Origin: Oscillatoriaceae cyanobacterium Prado104
GTDB lineage: Bacteria > Cyanobacteriota > Cyanobacteriia > Cyanobacteriales > Microcoleaceae
Assembly: GCA_025454405.1 (NCBI GenBank)
Contig: JALOON010000046.1
Span: 62,001 to 126,000, forward strand
Direction of reading: 5' to 3'
Length of the DNA: 64,000 nucleotides
The stretch's first letter is position 1. Each line of letters starts with the position of its first letter. Shown one piece after another: positions 1 to 9,221 of this stretch. Made by a program: the position numbers and the translations under genes. The notes beneath the pieces are model-generated. The model saw nothing but the letters and a program-made list of their open reading frames with translations. It made no database searches and was not told the DNA's origin.

Positions 1-525
1 TAACTCAGCCATTGGGAGGATTGCAAAACATTGCCAGCTAAACCAAAATTTACGATCGGGAGTTACAGCGTATTTCAGCTTTTTCGGGGCAATGCAGTGC
101 CTTTCATCATGTCAAATTAAGATTGAATGCTGCATCAATATTGTTGGCAAACCCGACAGTCCGACAGGGAATCAATTCCCTGTCTCATAGCGAAAGTCCT
201 CTCAAAGAGGACTGAAATCGGTAGCATTTTTAGTTACTTTGTTTGACAAGTATCCTGTTTTTAACAGTTGTACTCCCCAGTCGGTTTTAACCGACTTAAG
301 CTATGAGGCAGGGGTTTAAACCCCTGCCGGACTCTGGATTTGACGCCAGATTTTATGACAAGCAATCGATCGAATGCACTTTGAGAAGAAGCGGACACAA
401 GTCTAACTAAAGTTCAGGCTGTTTGAAGCAGAAAATTTTGATGTTTGAGCGATAAATAAGCTTGCCAAAAAATTGTCAAATTCTGGATAATTGCTACTAA
501 CCTATAGATATAACTTAGGGTAGAT
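1..525. other. intergenic, no gene seen
   Basis: No convincing coding region is seen. The stretch is AT-rich and holds a hairpin-rich interspersed element (157-216) and a related pair of arms near 280-335 (words such as CAGGGGTTTAAACCCCTG). The promoter of the glycosidase starting at 526 should lie at the right end, but no clear -10/-35 pair was identified. Confidence 0.5.
157..216. repeat. hairpin-rich interspersed repeat, copy 1
   Basis: This 60-bp stretch contains two small inverted repeats: GGGAATCAATTCCC, and AGTCCTCT paired with AGAGGACT. A second copy with few changes lies at 26517-26577, beside the CRISPR array. The paired arms suggest a folded RNA or a REP/MITE-like element. Confidence 0.75.
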
Positions 526-2409
526 GTGCGGATGAGTTGGTTAGGTAGAGAACTGGAAAATTGCGATATTGAAGAGTCAGCAAATCCTGACAGCAAGGTA
601 ACAGTTGAAGGGCGAAAAACTGGTTATCCCCGCCCTCAATTGCGCCGGGGCAATTGGATTTGTCTTAACGGTTTGTGGAGGTTTGCATGCGACGATCGCG
701 GCAAGTGGGTGCAGCCGATCGATATTCCTGAATGGACTCACTCGATCGAAGTGCCCTTCGCCCCAGAATCGGCAAAAAGCGGGATCGGGGACACGAATTT
801 TCACCCTAACTGCTGGTACGATCGCGAGTTTGACGTGCCGCAAGCAGAGGGCCGAGTTTTGCTGCACTTCGGGGCGGTAGACTACCGCGCCCGCGTTTGG
901 GTGAACGGTCAATTCGTCATCGAACACGAAGGGGGTCACACTCCTTTCACCGCTGACATTACAGCAGTTGTGAACCCCACCGGGCCGCAGCGGGTGACAG
1001 TCTGGGCCCAAGATGACCCGCAAGATTTGGCCAAGCCCCGCGGCAAGCAAGATTGGCAAGTGGAACCCCACAGCATCTGGTATCCGCGCACCACGGGCAT
1101 TTGGCAGACGGTGTGGGTAGAATTGGTGCCGCACACTTATATCGCTCGCATCCGGTGGACTCCGCAGTTTGAACGCTGGGAAATCGGCTTTGAGGCGTTT
1201 GTTGCGGGCGATCGCACTTCGGGAATTCAGATTAAAGTTAAACTGTCGATCGGCTGTTTGCTGCTGGTCAACGACACCTACGAAGTCATCAACGGCGAAA
1301 TCCACCGCCGCATTGCGCTGTCCGATCCGGGTATCGATGACTACCGCAACGAACTGCTGTGGAGTCCCGAAAAACCTACATTAATCAACGCTCAAGTGCA
1401 GTTGTGGGCCGACGGCAAACTGCTCGACGAGGTAAAATCTTATACCGCCATGCGGACGGTCAGCATCCAGCGCGATCGGTTCATGCTGAACGGCCGCCCC
1501 TACTATTTGCGGCTGGTACTCGACCAAGGCTACTGGCCCGACACGCTAATGACCGCCCCCTCCGACGAAGCATTGCGCCGCGATGTCGAATTAGTCAAAG
1601 CAATGGGCTTCAACGGCGTCCGCAAACACCAAAAAATCGAAGACCCCCGATTTTTGTACTGGGCCGACACCCTCGGCTTGCTAGTTTGGGAAGAAATGCC
1701 CAGCGCCTACCGCTTCACTCCCAAAGCCGTCGAACGGCTGACGCGGGAATGGACCGAAGTAATCGATCGCGACGCCAGCCACCCCTGCATCGTCGTCTGG
1801 GTGCCCTTCAACGAATCCTGGGGAGTGCCGAATTTAGTCGAAGCCCAAGCCCACCGCAACTACGTACAAGCCCTTTATTTCCTCACCAAAACCCTCGATC
1901 CGACTCGCCCGGTAATCGGCAACGACGGCTGGGAAAGTACGGATACCGACATCCTCGCCATCCACGACTACGACAACAACCCGCACACATTGGCAAAACG
2001 CTACGGGCCCGAAGTCCAACTCAGCGATTTGTTCGATCGCGGGCGTCCCGGCGGGCGAGTCCTCACCCTCGACGGCCACCCCCACCAAGGGCAGCCGGTA
2101 ATGCTGACGGAATTCGGCGGTATCGCCTGCGCCGGCCGCGAAAACCCGGATTTCCACAGGACTTGGGGCTACGCGCGCGCCGACGACTCTTTGGAATTCC
2201 AACAGCGTTACAGCGCGCTGCTTGCAGTAGTAAATCGAGTGGAAATGTTCAGCGGATTTTGCTACACGCAGTTGACCGATACTTTCCAGGAAGCTAACGG
2301 TTTGCTGTATGCCGATCGCACTCCAAAATTTCCCATAGAGGCGATCGCGGCTGCAACTCTCGGTTGGGATATTCCTGAAGAAATAGCACAGCCAGCAATG
2401 AGTCATTAG
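526..2409 (+). CDS. glycoside hydrolase family 2 protein (beta-galactosidase/beta-glucuronidase-like)
   Basis: The 627-residue product has the GH2 layout: an N-terminal sugar-binding jelly-roll (about 30-200), an immunoglobulin-like sandwich (about 200-310) and a TIM barrel (about 310-610). The acid/base glutamate is read as E430 in FNESWG and the nucleophile as E529 in LTEFGG, so the enzyme looks active. The family hydrolyses beta-galactosides, -glucuronides or -mannosides; the substrate cannot be told from sequence. No signal peptide is visible, so a cytoplasmic site is likely. The start is GTG at 526; an in-frame ATG at 532 is equally possible. A broken family 1 glycosidase follows on the same strand, hinting at a former sugar-degradation locus. 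Confidence 0.88.
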   Translation: MRMSWLGRELENCDIEESANPDSKVTVEGRKTGYPRPQLRRGNWICLNGLWRFACDDRGKWVQPIDIPEWTHSIEVPFAPESAKSGIGDTNFHPNCWYDREFDVPQAEGRVLLHFGAVDYRARVWVNGQFVIEHEGGHTPFTADITAVVNPTGPQRVTVWAQDDPQDLAKPRGKQDWQVEPHSIWYPRTTGIWQTVWVELVPHTYIARIRWTPQFERWEIGFEAFVAGDRTSGIQIKVKLSIGCLLLVNDTYEVINGEIHRRIALSDPGIDDYRNELLWSPEKPTLINAQVQLWADGKLLDEVKSYTAMRTVSIQRDRFMLNGRPYYLRLVLDQGYWPDTLMTAPSDEALRRDVELVKAMGFNGVRKHQKIEDPRFLYWADTLGLLVWEEMPSAYRFTPKAVERLTREWTEVIDRDASHPCIVVWVPFNESWGVPNLVEAQAHRNYVQALYFLTKTLDPTRPVIGNDGWESTDTDILAIHDYDNNPHTLAKRYGPEVQLSDLFDRGRPGGRVLTLDGHPHQGQPVMLTEFGGIACAGRENPDFHRTWGYARADDSLEFQQRYSALLAVVNRVEMFSGFCYTQLTDTFQEANGLLYADRTPKFPIEAIAAATLGWDIPEEIAQPAMSH

Positions 2410-2466
2410 TCATCAGTCATTAGTTATTAGTCATTAGTCATTAGTCATTAGTCATTAGTCATTAGA
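2400..2466. repeat. heptanucleotide tandem repeat (AGTCATT family)
   Basis: About nine imperfect copies of AGTCATT begin at the stop codon of the glycosidase. This resembles the short tandemly repeated heptamers (STRR) described in filamentous cyanobacteria. Related arrays occur at 21980, 31008 and 40836. Confidence 0.9.
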
Positions 2467-2504
2467 TATAGCCGAGTTTTACTAACATCGAGCACCGCGA
2501 TTGA

Positions 2505-2594
2505 TAATCCTGTAGGGGCGGGTTTTTCAACAATCTCCAATAATAATAGATCGTCTCAAAAACCCGCCCCCACCCCGCCAACAATCCTCAATTG
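2505..2594. repeat. interspersed element with GGGGCGGGTT / AACCCGCCCC arms, copy 1
   Basis: The element starts AATCCTGTAGGGGCGGG and ends with the complementary AACCCGCCCCCACC followed by CAATCCTCAATTGA. Copies with the same arms and different middles lie at 27500-27598, 46609-46670, 47600-47662 and 50005-50104. The conserved arms and variable loop indicate a MITE or a structured repeat. Confidence 0.8.
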
Positions 2595-2619
2595 ACATGG
2601 CTGCAATATCTCAGGGGAA

Positions 2620-2828
2620 AAGCATTCGATTCGATCGGTTGCGTCAAGTCCGGGAAAAAGCATTCGATCGGTTGCGTGAGGGCCGGGGCGAAGCATTCGG
2701 ACATAAAGCCTGAAACTTATTGCAGAAATTGTCGCCCGAATGCTTCTCCCCTACAAGTATGCTCGATCGATGCTACCGAACAAGATATTAACTGTTAACT
2801 GTCAACTGTCAACTGTCAACTGTCAACT
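2620..2828. repeat. intergenic repeats: GATCGGTTGCGT direct pair and AACTGTC heptamers
   Basis: A direct pair (GGTTGCGTCAAG / GGTTGCGTGAGG, each followed by a GAAGCATTCG-like or AAGCATTCG word) lies at 2635-2700. A related sequence with GAAGCATTTGGACATAAA is found near 40612. At 2789-2827 there are about five copies of the heptamer AACTGTC. An open frame across this stretch is made of repeats and is not called as a gene. Confidence 0.7.
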
Positions 2829-2833
2829 ATTTA

Positions 2834-3854
2834 ATGATGTTTCAAAGTTTTTTCATGGGCGGTTTTGAGTGCTCTACCCACAAATTGCGATCGGGAAAAC
2901 GCCTCGATGTAACAGCCGCCACCGGCCACGAATTTTTCCAGCGCCCTGCCAATAATTCGCGCCGCCCGCGATATGAAAATGCAGGTAATTTGGGATTTGT
3001 TTCACTACGGCTGGCCGGACGATATTGATATTTTCAGTACCGAATTCGTGTCCAGATTTGCAAAAATGGTGCGCGCTTTTATGCAGGTGCTAATTGCAGA
3101 AACCGACCAAATACCTTTCGTAACTCCTGTCAATGAAATTTCATTTATTGCCTGGGCGGGCGGCGATGTTGCTTACATCAATCCCTTTGCAAAAGGGCGG
3201 GGAGACGAACTGAAAATTCAGTTAATTAAAGCTGCGATCGCGGCTATAGAAGCAGTTTGGGAAGTCGAACCCCGCACCCGCATCGTGCAAATCGATCCGG
3301 TAATTAATATTATTGCCGATCCTGACAAACCGGAGGATAAAGACGCGGCGGAAGGTTATCGCTTATCTCAATATCAAGCTTGGGATATGTTGGCGGGACG
3401 TTTTCGCCCGGAACTCGGCGGGCAGGAAAAATATCTCGATATTATTGGGGTGAATTATTACGATCGCAATCAGTGGATTCACAATGAAGACCCGATGAAA
3501 TACACCGATCCGCTGTACCGCCCGTTTCGCGAAATGCTGCAAGAAGTGTTCGATCGCTACCAGCAGCCGTTATTCATAGCAGAAACGGGTACGGAAGATG
3601 ATTTGAGACCTGTGTGGTTTAATTATGTTTGCAGCGAAGTTTTGGCGGCGATTAAAGCTGGAGTTCCTGTTGGGGGAGTGTGTTTGTATCCGATCGTGAA
3701 CCATCCGGGTTGGGATGACGATCGGCACTGTTACAACGGTCTTTGGGATTATTGCGACGATAAGGGCGATCGGGAAATTTATCAGCCTTTGGCGGATGAA
3801 TTGCAGTTTCAACGGCAGCAGATTGAACCGTTGTTGAAACCGCAGGATGGATAA
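2834..3854 (+). pseudogene. family 1 glycosyl hydrolase (beta-glucosidase-like), broken by internal deletion and frameshift
   Basis: Two frames together encode one GH1-like protein. The first (2834-3028) gives an N-terminus with FFMGGFECSTH, and the second gives the rest through 3854. Reading the second frame back from 2973 recovers NFSSALPIIRAARD, which would normally follow a segment of about 35-40 residues missing here. The junction lies near 2930-2940, just after TAATGHE, so about 100 bp were lost and the frame changed. The remaining part keeps a VNYYDRN segment and the likely nucleophile glutamate in IAETGTED. An alternative is a shortened 293-residue protein from the ATG at 2973, but it lacks the start of the barrel. 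No ribosome-binding site is seen at 2834. Confidence 0.8.
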
Positions 3855-3865
3855 CTGATTCTGTA

Positions 3866-4174
3866 GGGTGCGCAATGCCAGCCCTGTTACCGTCGAAAAT
3901 TCTGACTCGATAACCTGGTAATATAGGAGTCGTAGCACCTCCTACCAGCTCCATTAAAGCAGCCATTTCTATTGATGTTTCTCTCAACAAAGCAGCACTA
4001 ACTGGATCGAGACAATTATACCCACTGCCTGTCGCAGCCAACGGCAACGGTCGCACCGTATCAGTCTCATCGTTGGGATGAGGAGGTTGTTTGCGGTGCT
4101 ACCGTTGCCGTTAAGAATTAACGCAAAATAGCCGTTTCTGGGAGCACCTTGACAGGGCTGGCAGTGCGCACCTT
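3866..4174. mobile_element. MITE-like element with about 22-bp terminal inverted repeats
   Basis: The left end (3866-3889, GGTGCGCAATGCCAGCCCTGT) is the near-perfect reverse complement of the right end (4151-4174, ACAGGGCTGGCAGTGCGCACC), giving a 309-bp unit 12 bp beyond the glycosidase stop. The right 100 bp (4065-4162) recurs at 51738-51834. On the minus strand the interior reads as an open protein-like stretch (PLPLAATGSGYNCLDP... GYRVRIFDG) that I do not recognise and that may be a captured gene fragment. No transposase is present, so the element would be non-autonomous. Confidence 0.6.
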
Positions 4175-4276
4175 ACATCGGAACCTATCGCGATCGGGGT
4201 TTTTCTGCCGCGAGCGGGGACGCTCGCAGTGCACAACCTTGATAAAATCTAAAATCTAAAATCTAAAATCGATCGC

Positions 4277-5434
4277 ATGGTTCGTATTGCTGTTATTGGT
4301 TGCGGGATTATTGGGGCGTCTATCGCTTTTGAATTAAGTCGGTTCCCAGAACTAAAAGTTACTGTTTTTGACAAGCAACAACCGGCTCAATCTTGTACGG
4401 GTGCCGCTCTCGGTGTTTTAATGGGAATTATCAGCAGCAAAATTAAGGGCAGAAATTGGTATTTGAGGGAAAGAAGTTTGCGGGATTACGAAACTTTGAT
4501 TCCTGAGTTGGAATCTATTACGGGGCGCAAAATTCCTTTTAACAAACAGGGAATTTTGATGCTGTTTTCGGAGGGTGAGGATTTAAGCAAGTGGGAAAAT
4601 CTGGCAGCAGTTCGCAAATCTCAGGGTTGGCAGTTGGAAATGTGGGATGTGAAACGGGCGGGCGATCGCTGTCCTTATTTGTATTTAAATGATAATATAA
4701 TTGCTGCTGTTTATTCACCTCAAGACAGGCAAATCGATCCGACTGCTTTAACTTTGGCTTTGGTTGATGCTGCTGGGAAAAATGGGGTTGATTTTGAGTT
4801 TGGGGCGGCGGTTAATATTTTGCATGAAGGAACTGCAGAGGCGCAGGGGACGCAGAGTGTAGGGGCGGTGCCCCCGTGCCCGCCCGCAAAGCAAGTTAGC
4901 CAGCTAACAGGTTTGTGTCGGGTGGAAACAAGTTCGGGGAGTTGGGATTTCGATCGATTAATTGTGGCGGCTGGTTTGGATTCTGGTGGTTTGACTGCAT
5001 CTTTGAATCGCTCGATCGATATTCGTCCGGTGTTGGGACAAGCGGTGCATTTGCGTTTGCCAAATCCTTTGGGAAATGCCGATTTTGCTCCGGTAATTAC
5101 TTGCGATGACGTTCACATCGTGCCTTTGGGAAATCGAGAATGTTGGGTGGGGGCGACGGTTGAATTTCCCGAAAATAATGGGGAAATTGTGCCGGATGGC
5201 GATCTATTATGCGAGGTAATGGCAAGGGCGATCGCGCTTTGTCCGGCTTTGGCGGAAGCTGAAATTGTCAAGCAATGGTCGGGTTTGCGCCCGCGGCCGG
5301 AAGGGCGACCTGCTCCGATTATCGATCGACTTTCGGGTAACAGTAACGTGCTGGTTGCTAGCGGTCACTATCGCAACGGTGTTCTGCTCGCTCCGGCTAC
5401 CGCTCGATCGATCCGAGAGATGATTTTGCAATAA
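4277..5434 (+). CDS. FAD-dependent oxidoreductase, glycine/D-amino-acid oxidase (DAO) family
   Basis: The 385-residue protein begins with a Rossmann FAD-binding motif, GCGIIG at residues 8-13, and ends with a second FAD-contact region (GLRPRPEGRP ... SGHYRNGVLLAP), as in DadA/ThiO-type amine oxidases. Such enzymes oxidise a C-N bond using FAD; ThiO does so for thiamin synthesis, but no thi gene is adjacent and the substrate is unknown. Odd: around residues 186-210 the frame runs through a G/C-rich intergenic-type repeat (4831-4890) encoding HEGTAEAQGTQSVGAVPPCP. Relatives should lack this stretch. The frame stays open, so the protein may still fold with a surface insertion. The start is ATG 4277, preceded by ATCTAAA repeats and no strong Shine-Dalgarno sequence. 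Confidence 0.85.
   Translation: MVRIAVIGCGIIGASIAFELSRFPELKVTVFDKQQPAQSCTGAALGVLMGIISSKIKGRNWYLRERSLRDYETLIPELESITGRKIPFNKQGILMLFSEGEDLSKWENLAAVRKSQGWQLEMWDVKRAGDRCPYLYLNDNIIAAVYSPQDRQIDPTALTLALVDAAGKNGVDFEFGAAVNILHEGTAEAQGTQSVGAVPPCPPAKQVSQLTGLCRVETSSGSWDFDRLIVAAGLDSGGLTASLNRSIDIRPVLGQAVHLRLPNPLGNADFAPVITCDDVHIVPLGNRECWVGATVEFPENNGEIVPDGDLLCEVMARAIALCPALAEAEIVKQWSGLRPRPEGRPAPIIDRLSGNSNVLVASGHYRNGVLLAPATARSIREMILQ
4831..4890. repeat. intergenic-type repeat inserted in frame inside a coding region
   Basis: The words GCAGAGGCGCAGGGGACGCA and GGGGCGGTGCCCCCGTGCCC are typical of intergenic repeats elsewhere in the window. The reverse form GGGCACGGGGGCACCGC lies near 29980 and 40773. Here they sit inside the oxidoreductase gene without breaking it. 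Confidence 0.65.
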
Positions 5435-5631
5435 TTAAGAAATGTTAATAGAATAGAGCGAGTCTTCTATTTATTCGAGCGCATCCGGTCAATTACGGGC
5501 GATCTATCGGGTTTGTAGTGCGAGCGTCCCCACTCGCGTGTCCAGGGTCAGTATTTGAGTTAATTAGGACTAAAGTCCCCACTACAAACCAGAAGGACTT
5601 AAGTCCTTACGACGAACCTATATAGCGATCG
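5435..5631. repeat. intergenic repeat cluster
   Basis: Contains GTTTGTAGTGCGAGCGTCCC at 5510 and the self-complementary pairs GGACTAAAGTCC (5567) and AGGACTTAAGTCCTT (5593), all families recurring elsewhere in the window. It lies between convergent genes, so the hairpins could act as terminators. Confidence 0.6.
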
Positions 5632-6045
5632 CTACAATTTATTTGGTAAATCCGCAATCATCAATTTAAGTTCCGGTTCGTTAACTCGCTTAATTGCCTT
5701 GGGAATACTTACCCACTGGCGCTTTCTCTTGTTAGCTTCCGGCCAGTTTTCCAGCACGGTTTGTACTTTGAGTAAAAAGACTTCTACCTGACAAGTACAG
5801 CCTGATTTGTAGTATTCGTAAATGCCGATTGGCTCAGAGCTAACTGTACCCAACAAACCTGCTTCTTCCCAAGCTTCTTTTGCTGCGGAATGTGAGGAAG
5901 TCATGTCAGGCTCAATTAATCCTTTGGGAATCACCCAGCGCTTGCTAGCCGAAGAAGTAACTAACATTACTTCTATTTCTCCGTTGTTAATCCGGTAAGG
6001 AATTACCCCCGATTGCTCTACCAATAAAGCAGTTCTTAGATTCAT
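5632..6045 (-). CDS. Nudix hydrolase
   Basis: The 137-residue protein carries a Nudix box at about residues 41-66, running from PKGLIEP to AAKEAWEEAGLLG. The catalytic core is KEAWEEAG, with Lys where the consensus RExxEExG has Arg. The Nudix helix glutamates that bind magnesium are kept. The family cleaves nucleoside diphosphates linked to another group. The short length and the VIPKGLIE entry resemble the diphosphoinositol-polyphosphate/Ap4A branch, but substrate assignment would be a guess. It is a single gene, convergent with the FAD oxidoreductase, with an ATG start at 6045. Confidence 0.88.
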   Translation of the reverse strand: MNLRTALLVEQSGVIPYRINNGEIEVMLVTSSASKRWVIPKGLIEPDMTSSHSAAKEAWEEAGLLGTVSSEPIGIYEYYKSGCTCQVEVFLLKVQTVLENWPEANKRKRQWVSIPKAIKRVNEPELKLMIADLPNKL

Positions 6046-6602
6046 GAGCTGTTAATTGTATCTGGGTGCAAAAGCTGCTCCAATTTCGCTAACAATTGGA
6101 GAATCAATTCTACCGATGCACCTGAATTCGATATAATCCCAGCCGAGACAACAAGACAGCAGGGAAGCAAAATCAAAAAGATTTTACTTGCCAGATAATA
6201 GCAAATCTAGATCCAGTGCAGGTTAAAACTTACATTATTTTAACAAGCGATCGCCCTTGGCGGCTAATTCTATATAAAAGATGTTTGGCGAAACCCGCAA
6301 TGACCAATTTAGGAGGGGCAATATCCCACAGGTTAGTGTTAACTTCCGATCGAAAGTAGTAACGGACTGTTGTTTAACAATTAGGCTTAGATCCCCCCTA
6401 GCCCCCCTTAAGAAGGGGGGGACCGGAAGCATCAGAGTCTTCGCAACTATAATGCGATATCTCAACCGCTCAAAAGTCCCCCTTCTTAAGGGGGATTTAG
6501 GGGGATCGAAACTCGGAAACAAGAGGGGAATCAGGTGCACTCAAAGTCCCCCTTTTTAAGGGGGATTTAGGGGGATCTCAACTCCTTTTTGCGTAAATAC
6601 TA
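6046..6602. repeat. intergenic region with three CCCCCTTnTTAAGGGGGATTTAGGGGGAT repeats
   Basis: Three related words occur at about 6388-6422, 6475-6512 and 6545-6580, each with a CCCCCTT/AAGGGGG hairpin followed by GATTTAGGGGGATC. This is a widespread cyanobacterial intergenic repeat type. Open frames on both strands here are low-complexity translations of the repeats and are not called as genes. Confidence 0.75.
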
Positions 6603-9221
6603 TTAATCTTGCTTCGCCTTAGCCTCCAAATTTTCCAAACGGCTTCTCAAATCTTGATTCTCTTTTTTCACCTCGTCCAATTCCTCCCGCAACTGCTTCA
6701 CGGCTGCATCGGAACCGACATTTTTCTGCACTCTTTGTACTGCTTCGTCAGCCATGCGGCGGACGCGCCCGTCGGGAGTTTGATTGGCTAAAGAACGCAA
6801 AATCCGAATCGCTTTGCGAGTTTCCATTTGACCCAATGCTGCAACTACAGATACTTGAGTCAAGAAAAATGTCTCTTTCGCCAACTCTGCCAATCGCTGC
6901 AAAATCCGTTCTAAATCGATCTTAGCTTGACCTGTAGAAACTGTTCCTAAAGCGCGAATTGCAGCCAATCGCAAAGCTTGCGGAGTACCGACGGCAGTGT
7001 ATTTTAAAATCAGATTCAGCGCATCTTCAGAAGTTTTCATTTGTGCCAAACCGGAAATTGCTCCCGATCGCACTACTTCGTTCCATCCCTGACGCTCTTT
7101 CAACACCGATTTTAACTCTTTAATTGCGTGTTCTTCCGTCGGTTTTTCGTCAGTATTAACTGCTGCAATTGAGCCGATCGCAGTTGCTGCTGCCGCTTCT
7201 ACATAATAGCTGGAATCGCCTTTCTCGACGATCGATTTCAGCGCTTTATAACTCTCGTGATTTTTGACTTTACCCAAAGCATTCACGACAGCACGGCGAA
7301 CGCGAGCATCTCGATCTTTCAAGCCATTTACTAAACCTTCAAAGGCTTGGTCGAGTTTAATATCTGCTAACTCGGCTGCTATTTCAAACCGCACGCCCCA
7401 AAAATGCTCTGTTTTCATAGCTTCTGACAGCGTTTTCACTACTTCCAATCCGCCTTTTTTCGCTAAAGCTTTCGCAGCATAAATGCGGGAAACGGGGTCT
7501 GGATCGAATTGCAATTGAGCTTTTAGTTCGGCAACTGGATACTCTAAAGCTACTGTTTTTAAGTAATTGTTACCGACATCGAAACTGATAAATGCGGGCT
7601 TTTGTTCGAGGGGAAAGTAGAAACTTTGCTCGCGTTCGTAGACTCGCACGGTGAAAGTTTTGATGTTGGCGGAACTGTCACCGCTTTCTGTTTGTTCCGG
7701 TTTGTAACCGAAGCCGATCGGAATTTTTAGATCGAAAACATCTTTTTTGTTTCCGTTGCCATTTTTGCTGTCTTTTACCTGAGTTTGGGTGACGGTAACT
7801 TTAGCTAATTTGCTGTCGCCGTCCCAGGAATAACTAACTTTATAATCTGGATGTCCGCCTCGATAAACATATTGGTCGAACAGGAACATCAAATTGCGAC
7901 CGGTGGCTTTTTCGATCGCTCTCAGCAAATCGATGGTTTCTACGGTTTTGTGAGCGTTATCATTCACGAAAGTGTGAATTGCTTTGTAAAATAATTCATC
8001 GCCCAATTCGGCGCGAATCATGTGATAAACGCAAGCACCTTTTTCGTACAAATGGCGATCGTACAGTTCGATCGCTTCGCGATAAACGTGAGTGACGATC
8101 GGGCGGCGGTAGCGAGAACTGTCTTCAGCTAAATAATTGCGGGCTTCGTTTAACAGATAGTAAGCTGCATCTTCTTTGCCGTATTCTTTGTCAGTCCACA
8201 GCACCTCGGAATAGGAAGCCATCCCTTCTTTAATCCAAGCGTGAGACCAGTGTTTAATTACTACTAAATCGCCGAACCACTGGTGAGCTAATTCGTGGGC
8301 GACTAAGCTTTCTGTACCGCGATTGTCGAGGGCGGCGCGTTCGTCTAGCAAGCACCGATCTGTCAGCAGGGTTGTTGAAGTATTTTCCATGCCGCCGAAG
8401 ATGAAATCATCGACGCAGACTTGCGCGTATTTGGGAAAAGGGTAAGGATAGCCAAATGCTTGAGAGAAGAATTCAATCATTTGAGGCGTTTTGCCCATGC
8501 TGATTTTAGCGTCGGCTTCGCGGCTTTTTTCTACGTAATAAGTAATTGGTTTGCCGTTCCATTCGTCTTTAATTTCAGCAAAATCTCCCACAGCCAACGT
8601 CATTAAATAAGTTGGGTGAACTTGTTTTTGATGCCAGTGATAAATTTTTTCGCAGCCGTCGGTTTCCGTGTTAATTAATTCGCCGTTGGAAATCGCAAAA
8701 AATTGCTTCGGAACGCGCACTCGAATTTCCGAAGTAGCGAGTTGTCCGGGATAGTCAAAACAGGGAAACCAAAAGCGGGAATCTTCATCTTCGCCTTGAG
8801 TCCAAACTTGAGTTGGTTTGTCGGGATAGTGTTTGTCCGGGCCGACAAAATAGAGACCGCGTTGGGGTTTTTCGACCGAGTAGCCGATCTCAATTGTCAT
8901 TGGTTGATTTGCTGTTGTTGGTTCGTACAAATTCATTTGTAGCAATTCACCGTCACAGTCAAATTGTTGTTCGATTTCGCCAACTTTTACCGATTTAATG
9001 TTCAGGTTTACTGCATCTAAGGTTAATTTGTCAATACCGCTGCGGACTGGATTGATGCGGATGCTGCAAGTACCGCGAAAACTTTGTTTGGGAATATCCA
9101 GCACTAAGTCTAAGAAAATATGCTCTACTTGACCGGGGCGATCGGGGTTGTAGTGAGGTCTGGCACCGGGCATCTCAAAGGATTTGTGACCGTTTTCAGA
9201 GTCAAAGTAAATATGTGACAT
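6603..9221 (-). CDS. M1 family zinc aminopeptidase with C-terminal HEAT repeats
   Basis: The 872-residue protein has the M1 signature. The exopeptidase motif reads GGMEN (276-280), a variant of GAMEN. The zinc motif is HELAH (309-313), and the third ligand glutamate is E332 in WIKEGMASY, exactly 19 residues after the second histidine. Residues about 560-830 form HEAT-like repeats (for example RDARVRRAVVNALG), and the last 40 residues are a predicted coiled coil. M1 enzymes remove N-terminal residues from peptides; the HEAT domain probably binds partners or substrate. No signal peptide is seen, so it is likely cytoplasmic. All catalytic residues are present. The start is ATG 9221. Confidence 0.93.
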   Translation of the reverse strand: MSHIYFDSENGHKSFEMPGARPHYNPDRPGQVEHIFLDLVLDIPKQSFRGTCSIRINPVRSGIDKLTLDAVNLNIKSVKVGEIEQQFDCDGELLQMNLYEPTTANQPMTIEIGYSVEKPQRGLYFVGPDKHYPDKPTQVWTQGEDEDSRFWFPCFDYPGQLATSEIRVRVPKQFFAISNGELINTETDGCEKIYHWHQKQVHPTYLMTLAVGDFAEIKDEWNGKPITYYVEKSREADAKISMGKTPQMIEFFSQAFGYPYPFPKYAQVCVDDFIFGGMENTSTTLLTDRCLLDERAALDNRGTESLVAHELAHQWFGDLVVIKHWSHAWIKEGMASYSEVLWTDKEYGKEDAAYYLLNEARNYLAEDSSRYRRPIVTHVYREAIELYDRHLYEKGACVYHMIRAELGDELFYKAIHTFVNDNAHKTVETIDLLRAIEKATGRNLMFLFDQYVYRGGHPDYKVSYSWDGDSKLAKVTVTQTQVKDSKNGNGNKKDVFDLKIPIGFGYKPEQTESGDSSANIKTFTVRVYEREQSFYFPLEQKPAFISFDVGNNYLKTVALEYPVAELKAQLQFDPDPVSRIYAAKALAKKGGLEVVKTLSEAMKTEHFWGVRFEIAAELADIKLDQAFEGLVNGLKDRDARVRRAVVNALGKVKNHESYKALKSIVEKGDSSYYVEAAAATAIGSIAAVNTDEKPTEEHAIKELKSVLKERQGWNEVVRSGAISGLAQMKTSEDALNLILKYTAVGTPQALRLAAIRALGTVSTGQAKIDLERILQRLAELAKETFFLTQVSVVAALGQMETRKAIRILRSLANQTPDGRVRRMADEAVQRVQKNVGSDAAVKQLREELDEVKKENQDLRSRLENLEAKAKQD

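Noticed and set aside
577-1305. Long minus-strand open frame opposite the family 2 glycosidase
   Set aside because: Shadow of the plus-strand gene; no recognisable protein features and poor codon character.
1359-2297. 312-codon plus-strand frame inside the family 2 glycosidase
   Set aside because: Arg/Pro/Ser-rich translation of the +1 frame of a GC-rich gene.
3652-4056. Minus-strand frame with PLPLAATGSGYNCLDP
   Set aside because: Part looks protein-like but it runs through the MITE-like element and back into the antisense of the glycosidase; reported only as a possible captured fragment.
6235-6559. Open frames on both strands between Nudix and aminopeptidase genes
   Set aside because: They translate the CCCCCTT/AAGGGGG repeats and have no gene features.
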